DNA of 10,275 nt, taken from Desulfobacteraceae bacterium (GTDB taxonomy: Bacteria; Desulfobacterota; Desulfobacteria; Desulfobacterales; SG8-13). The position numbers and the translations under genes were made by a program. A model generated the notes under the pieces. It was not told where the DNA came from, ran no database searches, and saw nothing but the letters and a program-made list of their open reading frames with translations. The DNA lies in assembly GCA_029287875.1 (NCBI GenBank), contig JARFQH010000219.1, positions 1-10,275 of the forward strand, read 5' to 3'. Of this stretch, positions 1 to 5,513 are shown in pieces. Each line of letters begins with the position of its first letter. Within the stretch, counting starts at the first letter, position 1.

Positions 1-868
1 CAGCGTGGTGGCTGTGCTCGGCTTTCAGAAAATGTCGGAGATATCCTCGTCCGAGTCCCAGGAGCGCATGGGCCGCGGCGCGGACATCCAATGGGAAAGC
101 CCCTTCGGCACCATGATGCCGGCCTACTACGCCATGTATGCACGTGCCCACATGGCAACATACTGCACCTCACCCGACGATCTGGCCCTGATCCGGGTCA
201 AGGCCGCCACCTATGGGCAACTCAACGGCCTCGCCGTATACCGCAAACCGGTGACCTTCGACATGTTCGGCGATCCGAATAACCGCATGTCCGGACCGGT
301 GGCCAGCCCGCTGCGGGTCGGCGACTGCTGTGCCAATGCCGACGGCAGTTCCTGTATTATCGTCGCCAATGAAGAAAAGGCTAAGGCCTTCGGGCGGAAA
401 CCGGTCTGGATACTCGGCACCGGTGCGGCAACGGCAAGCGTCAACCTGGCCGGGCGGGACCTTTTCACCGGACTCTCCGCCGCCCGCGAGGCGGCCCGCC
501 AGGCGTACGATATGGCAGGCGTTAGACCCAAAGACGTCGATGTGGCGGAGGTGCACGACTGCTTTACGATCGCCGAGTTGATGGCTTATGAAGACCTGGG
601 TTTTGCCGAGCCCGGCGAGGGCCGGGAACTGATTCGCAGCAAGGCAACCTACAAGGAGGGCCGCATACCGGTCAACGTGGACGGCGGGCTCTTGTCGAAG
701 GGTCACCCGATCGGTGCCACCGGCGGCTCGCAGATTCGAACCGTCGTTTTGCAACTCAGGGGCGAAGCCGGTGATATCCAGGTCAAGGACCCGGCCGTCG
801 GACTGGTCCACAACATCGGCGGGGTGGGCCTGTACGGAAATGTGACCATCCTCGGGAGGGACTCATGA
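1..868 (+). CDS. Thiolase-like acyl-CoA acetyltransferase (SCP2/BbsB type), 3' part only
   Basis: This is the C-terminal part of a thiolase, which cleaves a 3-oxoacyl-CoA with CoA to acetyl-CoA and a shortened acyl-CoA. The frame is open to the left edge, so the true start lies upstream. About 100 N-terminal residues, including the nucleophilic cysteine, are missing compared with the roughly 390-residue family. Counting from the first in-frame GTG at position 5, the 287 visible residues carry HDCF at 184-187, GHPIGATG at 233-240 and HNIGG at 269-273. HDCF instead of NEAF, and no CxG cysteine near the C-terminus, mark the SCP2-thiolase-like group rather than biosynthetic or FadA thiolases. The stop overlaps the ATG of the downstream DUF35 gene (ATGA), as expected for a two-subunit enzyme of the BbsA/BbsB kind. 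The substrate is not readable from sequence; 3-oxopimelyl-CoA would fit the neighbours but is inference. Confidence 0.85.
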   Translation, partial: SVVAVLGFQKMSEISSSESQERMGRGADIQWESPFGTMMPAYYAMYARAHMATYCTSPDDLALIRVKAATYGQLNGLAVYRKPVTFDMFGDPNNRMSGPVASPLRVGDCCANADGSSCIIVANEEKAKAFGRKPVWILGTGAATASVNLAGRDLFTGLSAAREAARQAYDMAGVRPKDVDVAEVHDCFTIAELMAYEDLGFAEPGEGRELIRSKATYKEGRIPVNVDGGLLSKGHPIGATGGSQIRTVVLQLRGEAGDIQVKDPAVGLVHNIGGVGLYGNVTILGRDS

Positions 869-1299
869 GCAACGTAAAAGAGGTGGACGACCGCTTCAAG
901 AGATTCGGCACGGTCAGCTTCACCGGCATCAGCAAGATCAACGATTTCATCAACCACCTGGACGACGGCCGGGTCACGGGCACCCGCTGCACGGATTGCG
1001 GCAGGTCCTTCTTCCCCCCACGGGCGGATTGCTGCCAATGCCGGACCAGCCGCATGCAATGGTTCGATGTCACCGGCACCGGCCGGCTGGTCACTTACAG
1101 CCGGCTCGCCTTCGCCCCGGTCGGGTTTCAGGACGACGTACCCTACTGCATCGCCCTGCTCGATTACGGCGATTTCAAGGTGTTCGGTCGCATTGCCGCC
1201 GACCTTCCGGAAGAGGAGCTGACGGTCGGCATGGAAATGGTCACGGCCGTCAACACGCTGCCCAACGGCCAGTTGAACTATATCTTCAAGAAGGCTTGA
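865..1299 (+). CDS. DUF35 zinc-ribbon/OB-fold partner of the thiolase
   Basis: A 144-residue protein with the two-part build of the DUF35 family. A four-cysteine zinc ribbon (C42-x2-C45 and C56-x2-C59, with an extra C57) is followed by an OB-fold region of about residues 66-140. Such proteins pair with SCP2-type thiolases. In anaerobic toluene degradation, BbsA of this family forms a complex with the thiolase BbsB and is needed for activity. Here the start codon overlaps the thiolase stop by four bases, and a GGGAGGG ribosome site sits at 854-860, so translational coupling and a complex are likely. The N-terminal 35 residues are helical in appearance, as in family members that dock onto the thiolase. 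A role in CoA-substrate binding is inferred from the family. Confidence 0.85.
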   Translation: MSNVKEVDDRFKRFGTVSFTGISKINDFINHLDDGRVTGTRCTDCGRSFFPPRADCCQCRTSRMQWFDVTGTGRLVTYSRLAFAPVGFQDDVPYCIALLDYGDFKVFGRIAADLPEEELTVGMEMVTAVNTLPNGQLNYIFKKA

Positions 1300-1331
1300 C
1301 TTCTGAACCCTCAAGAATGGAACGGTGAATC

Positions 1332-2102
1332 ATGACGGCCTACAAGCATCTCAAGATCAAGAAAACCGACGGCGTCGCCCGCATCACGCTCGCCCGGCCC
1401 AAGCACAATGTCATGGACGTCGAGATGATGACCGAACTCAATGCTGAACTCGACCTTCTTAGCGTCGACGCCGAGCTCAAATGCGCGGTTATCCTCGGCG
1501 AAGGACCGAGTTGGTGCGCGGGCGTGGAGGTGACCGATCATAAACCGGAAATGGTGTCCGAAATGATCGCGGTATTCAACGGCATCTTCGAACGCATCGA
1601 CAAAATAGAAGTGCCCGTCTTCGCCGGCGTCCATGGCGCCTGCCTGGGCGGCGGCATGGAAGTGGCCATTGCCTGCGATGTGATCGTTGCGGCTAAATCC
1701 GCGAGCTTCGGTCAGCCCGAGATCAAGCTCGGCTTTTTCCCGCCCTACGCGGCCATCCGACTGCCGCAGCTCATCGGGCCGGCCAAAGCCATCGAAGTCT
1801 GCACGACCGGCAGACGATACAGCGCCGAAGCAGCGCGACAGATGGGTTTTGTGAGTTATGTAGCCGATGACGATAAACTCACCGACACACTCGACCAGCT
1901 TGTCGGCGAAATTCGCACCGCCAGTCCACTGATCATTCGCCTCAACAAGCGCGCCGTAAAGAAACATCTCGGTCTGAATTTTCAGGAGGCTCTGGAGGGG
2001 GTCAGCGACCTCTTCCTCAACGAACTGATGAAAACCGAAGACACACTTGAGGGCATCCGCAGTTTCGAAGAAAAGCGGCGGCCGCAGTGGAAGAATAAGT
2101 AA
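1332..2102 (+). CDS. dch: Crotonase-family hydratase, probable cyclohexa-1,5-diene-1-carbonyl-CoA hydratase
   Basis: A 256-residue single-domain crotonase. The oxyanion-hole glycine run is at 106-108 (LGGGMEVA), and both hydratase glutamates are present: E110 and E130 (in FGQPEIKLG). The first CoA-binding loop reads WCAGVEVTDHKPEMV (61-75), a stretch with the look of Dch/BamR proteins rather than ordinary FadB-type hydratases. The loop after E130 is FFPPYAAIRLP instead of the usual PGAGGTQRL, which also points to a specialised substrate. Dch adds water to the dienoyl-CoA made by benzoyl-CoA reductase, giving 6-hydroxycyclohex-1-ene-1-carbonyl-CoA, the substrate of the Had-like enzyme encoded at 4400-5470. 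That co-location is the strongest support for the call. The ribosome site is weak (GGTGA at 1324-1328). It could instead be a hydratase for another cyclic or alicyclic acyl-CoA. Confidence 0.68.
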   Translation: MTAYKHLKIKKTDGVARITLARPKHNVMDVEMMTELNAELDLLSVDAELKCAVILGEGPSWCAGVEVTDHKPEMVSEMIAVFNGIFERIDKIEVPVFAGVHGACLGGGMEVAIACDVIVAAKSASFGQPEIKLGFFPPYAAIRLPQLIGPAKAIEVCTTGRRYSAEAARQMGFVSYVADDDKLTDTLDQLVGEIRTASPLIIRLNKRAVKKHLGLNFQEALEGVSDLFLNELMKTEDTLEGIRSFEEKRRPQWKNK

Positions 2103-2103
2103 T

Positions 2104-2187
2104 GGAAACTGGAAACTAGAAACTAGAAACTGGAAAAAACAGGGTAGCCTGACTCCCAGTTTCAAATTTCCAGTTTCAAGTTTCAAA
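2104..2187 (+). repeat. Seven-base tandem repeats in inverted array (GAAACTR x4 / RTTTCMA x4)
   Basis: The left arm has GAAAC beginning at 2105, 2112, 2119 and 2126, exactly seven bases apart, with a degenerate fifth unit at 2133. The right arm has the complementary TTTC core at 2160, 2167, 2174 and 2181, again exactly seven apart. The arms can pair to form a long imperfect hairpin around a centre of about 25 bases. The array starts two bases after the dch stop and ends just before the GGAGG ribosome site (2192-2196) of the fusion gene. There are no spacers of CRISPR type. Function unknown; it may act as an RNA stability or attenuation element, or be an expandable simple repeat. Confidence 0.8.
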
Positions 2188-2200
2188 CATTGGAGGTCAC

Positions 2201-4240
2201 ATGTCTCAGATCAGAAAAATCGGCGTGATCGGTGCCGGTAACATGGGCAGCGGCATTGTCCAGAAAATCGCCCAGGAGGGGATCGATGTTGTCATGGTGG
2301 ACATGAAGGACGAGTTCGTCGAGCGCGGCCTGGGCACCATCCGAAAAATTTTGCAGGAAGGCGTCGAGCGCAAAATCTTTTCCTCTGAAAAAGCCGAGGA
2401 AATCATCTCCCGGATCAAAGGCACCACCGACACCAATGCAGTTGCCGACGCCGATCTTGTCATCGAAGCGGTTTTCGAGGACAAGGGGGTCAAGTCCGAA
2501 CTCTTCAAGAAGCTAGACAAGATCTGCTCGCAGAAAACCATCCTGGCCACCAACACCTCGAGTTTCTATGTGCGTGAATTTGCCGATCAGACCGATCGAC
2601 CCGACCGCTTCATCGGTCTCCACTACTTTTACCATCCGGCCAAAAACCGGCTGCTGGAAGTCATTCCGCACGACAAAACCAATCGGGAAACCCTCGAAAA
2701 ATCGTTGCTGGCCGCCAAGCTGCACGGCAAGACCGCCATCGTGGTCAAGGATGCGCCCGGTTTCGCCGTCAACCGGTTCTTCGTCCCCTTCCTGAACGAA
2801 GCCGCCCGCATGTTCGAAGAAAAACTGGCCGACATTCCGACTATCGAAGAAGCCGCCAAACGGGCCTTCAAGATCGGCATGGGCCCTTTTCAGCTGATGA
2901 ACGTCACCGGGATCCCGATTGCGGTGCACGCCGCCACCACCCTGGGCAACGAACTGGGACCCTTCTATTCCCCCTGCGAGATCCTCAAGGCGCAAAAAGA
3001 AAAAGGCGTCAGCTGGGATATCGAAGGCGCAGTCGACGAATCGAAAATCCAGCCGGTGATCGACCGCTTTTACGGCGTCTGCCTCGGGGTGGCCGCCGCT
3101 CTGGTCGATGAAGGGGTGGCCTCGATCGAGGACACCGACCGCGGGGCCAAGATCGGTTTGCGCTGGGTCATGGGCCCCTTCGAGATCATGAACAGAATCG
3201 GCATCGAGAAGACCTGCGCGGCGGTCGAGGCTGTGGCCCGCAAATACCCGGACTTCCGCATGCCCGACATTCTCATTCGCCAGAAAGCCGCCGGAAAACC
3301 GTTTGAATTCACCTTCGTCGATTTGGATGTCAAGGACGGCATCGCCTTCATCACCCTCAACCGCCCGGAGGCCATGAACGCCCTGAACGAGGCGGTGGTG
3401 GCCCAATTGTCGGCCCGCTTCACCGCGGCCGAACAGGACCCGGCCGTCAAGGCCATCGTATTTCAGGGTGCCGGAAAGGCCTTCGTGGCCGGGGCCGACA
3501 TCCGCTACTTCGTCAACAAGATCAAGGCCGGCAGAGTCTCCGACATCGTCGATTTCACCCGCAAGGGTCACGCACTGCTGCTTAAAATCGAAACCGCGCC
3601 CAAACCGACCATCGCCCTTCTGGACGGACTGTCACTGGGCGGCGGCAGCGAACTGGCCCTGGCCTGCCAGGCGATCGTCGCCACGCCGGCCGGGTCTTTG
3701 GGGTTTCCTGAAACCGGGATCGGCATTTACCCCGGTCTGGGCGGCATGCTGCGCCTGGCCCGCCACGTGGGCCCGGAACTGGCCAAGTATTACGCCTTCA
3801 GTGGCGTTACGATCAGTGCCGAAGACGCCCACGCCCTGGGGATCGTTAATCGCCTGGTGGCGCCGGCCGAGGTCGATGCGGCCATTAAAGAGCTGGTCGA
3901 AAAGGGCAAGCCGGACAAGTACCGCCGGCGCGAATTTCCAGCAAAATTCAAACCCCTTGCCGCCATGGGGTCGGCCGCAAACGTATCCAATCTGCTCGCC
4001 GGACGTCCTCCCGAAGGTGTCGACCAGGCCCTGGCCGCCAAAACCGCCAAGATTGTCGGGTACAAGGCGCCTCTGGCCCTCAAGATCGTCGACGAGATCA
4101 TCGATCAGCAGATCGACAAACCGATGGAGGAAGCCGTCGAGATCGAACTGGGGCGCCTGCAGGAAATCTTTTCAACCGCCGATGCCCTCGAAGGGCTGAC
4201 GTCCATGGGACGGAAAAGACCGACGTACAAGGGAGCCTGA
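2201..4240 (+). CDS. Fused 3-hydroxyacyl-CoA dehydrogenase / enoyl-CoA hydratase (dehydrogenase domain first)
   Basis: A 679-residue bifunctional beta-oxidation enzyme. Residues 1-185 form the NAD-binding domain, with GAGNMG at 11-16, NTSS at 118-121, the catalytic His141 (GLHYFYHP) and its partner Glu153. Residues about 187-370 hold two C-terminal dehydrogenase repeats (PGFAVNR at 186-192; MGPFEIMNRIG at 324-334). Residues about 374-679 form a crotonase domain with CoA loop GKAFVAGADI (425-434), glycine run 480-482 and both hydratase glutamates E484 and E504, so both activities should be intact. The order is opposite to FadB, in which the hydratase comes first; dehydrogenase-first fusions are best known from archaea such as Sulfolobales and Archaeoglobus. 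In context it could oxidise 3-hydroxypimelyl-CoA and also convert crotonyl-CoA to acetoacetyl-CoA; both are inference. The start is supported by GGAGG at 2192-2196. Confidence 0.9.
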   Translation: MSQIRKIGVIGAGNMGSGIVQKIAQEGIDVVMVDMKDEFVERGLGTIRKILQEGVERKIFSSEKAEEIISRIKGTTDTNAVADADLVIEAVFEDKGVKSELFKKLDKICSQKTILATNTSSFYVREFADQTDRPDRFIGLHYFYHPAKNRLLEVIPHDKTNRETLEKSLLAAKLHGKTAIVVKDAPGFAVNRFFVPFLNEAARMFEEKLADIPTIEEAAKRAFKIGMGPFQLMNVTGIPIAVHAATTLGNELGPFYSPCEILKAQKEKGVSWDIEGAVDESKIQPVIDRFYGVCLGVAAALVDEGVASIEDTDRGAKIGLRWVMGPFEIMNRIGIEKTCAAVEAVARKYPDFRMPDILIRQKAAGKPFEFTFVDLDVKDGIAFITLNRPEAMNALNEAVVAQLSARFTAAEQDPAVKAIVFQGAGKAFVAGADIRYFVNKIKAGRVSDIVDFTRKGHALLLKIETAPKPTIALLDGLSLGGGSELALACQAIVATPAGSLGFPETGIGIYPGLGGMLRLARHVGPELAKYYAFSGVTISAEDAHALGIVNRLVAPAEVDAAIKELVEKGKPDKYRRREFPAKFKPLAAMGSAANVSNLLAGRPPEGVDQALAAKTAKIVGYKAPLALKIVDEIIDQQIDKPMEEAVEIELGRLQEIFSTADALEGLTSMGRKRPTYKGA

Positions 4241-4277
4241 CACGTCTGGCGATTACCGAATTTAACTGATCTGCAAC

Positions 4278-4382
4278 TATAGGCTTTAAGATAATGATTT
4301 TGACAAGGCCAGAGGGAGGCGGCTGTATTGTAATACGCCAACGACCGATAACACAGTCAAAACCTTTATCTTAAAGCCTATA
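4278..4382. repeat. 105-bp element with 27-bp near-perfect inverted ends
   Basis: Positions 4278-4304 and 4356-4382 are reverse complements at 25 of 27 bases; the ends read TATAGGCTTTAAGATAA and TTATCTTAAAGCCTATA. The 51-bp centre holds a smaller hairpin at 4321-4339 (GGC, bulged T, GTAT-TGTA-ATAC, GCC). The trinucleotide AAC lies directly outside both ends (4275-4277 and 4383-4385), as a short target duplication would. The segment is visibly richer in A+T than the flanking genes. It fills most of the 159-bp gap between the fusion gene and had, and ends four bases before the had ribosome site. It could be a MITE-like non-autonomous insertion, or a regulatory palindrome or RNA hairpin. No transposase is present and no T-run follows the hairpin, so an intrinsic terminator is not supported. 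Confidence 0.82.
4300..4329 (+). promoter_or_regulatory. Possible sigma-70 promoter inside the inverted-repeat element
   Basis: A perfect TTGACA at 4300-4305 is followed after 18 bases by TGTATT (4324-4329), which matches four of six bases of TATAAT. The -35 box sits at the inner end of the left arm of the 105-bp inverted repeat. If active it would start transcription about 65 bases before had and give that gene and ior expression independent of the upstream genes. Read from the motif only; the -10 box is weak. Confidence 0.3.
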
Positions 4383-4399
4383 AACAAGGAGGATAAAGC

Positions 4400-5470
4400 A
4401 TGTCGATGACATCCTGGCAAATGGTCGGGCCTCAAAAACCGCTTCAGCGCGTCGACAGCCCGCTGCCGCAGCCGGGTGCGGGAGAAGTTCTGCTACGCGT
4501 GATCGGCTGCGGTGTCTGCCATACAGATCTCGGGTTTTACTACGACGGCGTGCGGACCAAATCGCCGCTGCCTTTGACCCTGGGACATGAAATCAGCGGT
4601 ATCGTGGAGACCTGCGGCCCGGATACCGAGCACTGGGCCGATAAGGCAGTCATCGTGCCGGCCGTCATGCCCTGCGGTGACTGCGACGTCTGCAACCGCG
4701 GTTTCGGAAACATCTGTGCCGCCCAGAAAATGCCCGGCAACGACATCCAGGGCGGTTTCGCCTCCCACATCCTGGTTCCGGCAGCCCAGCTCTGCGAAGT
4801 GCCGCTGAACGCGGACGGCAGTCCCGGCGGCGGCTCCGGTGTTTCACTGGCCGAGCTATCGGTCATCGCCGATGCAGTCACTACCCCCTACCAGGCAGTG
4901 GTCGAATCGGGACTCTCCGCCGAAGACACCGCCATCTTTGTCGGTGTCGGCGGTGTCGGCGGATTCGGCGCCCAAATTGCAAAAAGTTTCGGCGCCGCCG
5001 TGGTGGCAATCGACGTCGATGCGGCCAAGCTCGAAGCGATTGCGCCTTACGTCGACCGGACCTTCAACGCTCGCGAAATGCCGTTCAAAGACCTGCGCAA
5101 AGCGGTTTCCGAATTCGTCAAAGACAAGGGCCGGCGGCGCACCGAATGGAAGATCTTCGAAACCTCGGGAATGGCGGCCGGGCAGAAAACGGCCTTCGGT
5201 CTGCTGACCTACGGTGCATCGCTGGCCGTGGTCGGTTTCACGATGGAAACGGTCGACATCCGGCTGTCGAATCTGATGGCCTTTCACGCAACCGCGCGCG
5301 GCAACTGGGGCTGCCAGCCGAAATACTACAAACCGGTTCTCGACCTCGTGCTGGCGGGTAAGGTCAAGATCGGTCCGTTCGCCAAGACATTTCCCCTGGC
5401 CGAGATCAACACGGTTTTCGAAATGGTTCATGAGCGTAAAATTCATCAGCGCCCCATAATGGTGCCCTGA
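4400..5470 (+). CDS. had: Zinc alcohol dehydrogenase, probable 6-hydroxycyclohex-1-ene-1-carbonyl-CoA dehydrogenase
   Basis: A 356-residue medium-chain dehydrogenase. Catalytic zinc ligands are expected at C40 (GCGVCHTD), H63 and E64 (GHE). The structural zinc site is C92, C95, C98 and C106. The NAD fold has GVGGVG at 182-187, with an acidic residue at the end of the second strand (D205, AIDVD) favouring NAD over NADP. The stretch GFYYDGVRTKSPLPLTLGHE (45-64) is the pattern I associate with Had/BamQ enzymes. These oxidise 6-hydroxycyclohex-1-ene-1-carbonyl-CoA to the 6-oxo compound before hydrolytic ring opening in the benzoyl-CoA pathway. Its substrate is the product of the Dch-like enzyme encoded at 1332-2102, which supports both calls. 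A perfect AAGGAGG at 4386-4392, seven bases before the ATG, fixes the start. The preceding 105-bp inverted repeat may affect its expression. Confidence 0.85.
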   Translation: MSMTSWQMVGPQKPLQRVDSPLPQPGAGEVLLRVIGCGVCHTDLGFYYDGVRTKSPLPLTLGHEISGIVETCGPDTEHWADKAVIVPAVMPCGDCDVCNRGFGNICAAQKMPGNDIQGGFASHILVPAAQLCEVPLNADGSPGGGSGVSLAELSVIADAVTTPYQAVVESGLSAEDTAIFVGVGGVGGFGAQIAKSFGAAVVAIDVDAAKLEAIAPYVDRTFNAREMPFKDLRKAVSEFVKDKGRRRTEWKIFETSGMAAGQKTAFGLLTYGASLAVVGFTMETVDIRLSNLMAFHATARGNWGCQPKYYKPVLDLVLAGKVKIGPFAKTFPLAEINTVFEMVHERKIHQRPIMVP

Positions 5471-5475
5471 TCCTT

Positions 5476-5494
5476 GAAACGTAAAACTTAAAAC
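5476..5494 (+). repeat. Short degenerate seven-base repeat (GAAAC-AAAAC-AAAAC)
   Basis: GAAAC at 5476, AAAAC at 5483 and AAAAC at 5490 are spaced exactly seven bases apart in the 43-bp gap between had and iorA. Spacing and core match the left arm of the array at 2104-2187, but there are only three units and no full complementary arm; a partial TTTTA follows. It may be a decayed or incipient copy of the same repeat, or chance in an A-rich leader. Confidence 0.4.
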
Positions 5495-5513
5495 CTTTTA
5501 CCAGGAATTTGCC

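Noticed and set aside
2104..2187. CRISPR array
   Set aside because: The units are seven bases with no spacers, and the second half is reverse complementary.
2513..3571. Long open frame on the - strand (352 codons) opposite the fusion gene, and similar ones at 1311-2186, 4856-5446, 5667-6566 and 6747-7508
   Set aside because: Each lies wholly or almost wholly opposite a gene with clear family motifs; the translations show no recognisable domain and are explained by G+C-rich codon usage.
3323..4240. Separate crotonase gene rather than a fused domain
   Set aside because: The frame is continuous with the dehydrogenase, there is no stop or ribosome site at the junction, and the linker around residues 365-375 is short.
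4278..4382. Intrinsic terminator after the fusion gene
   Set aside because: The arms are A+T-rich, the loop is 51 bases and no T-run follows; the right arm runs into the had ribosome site.
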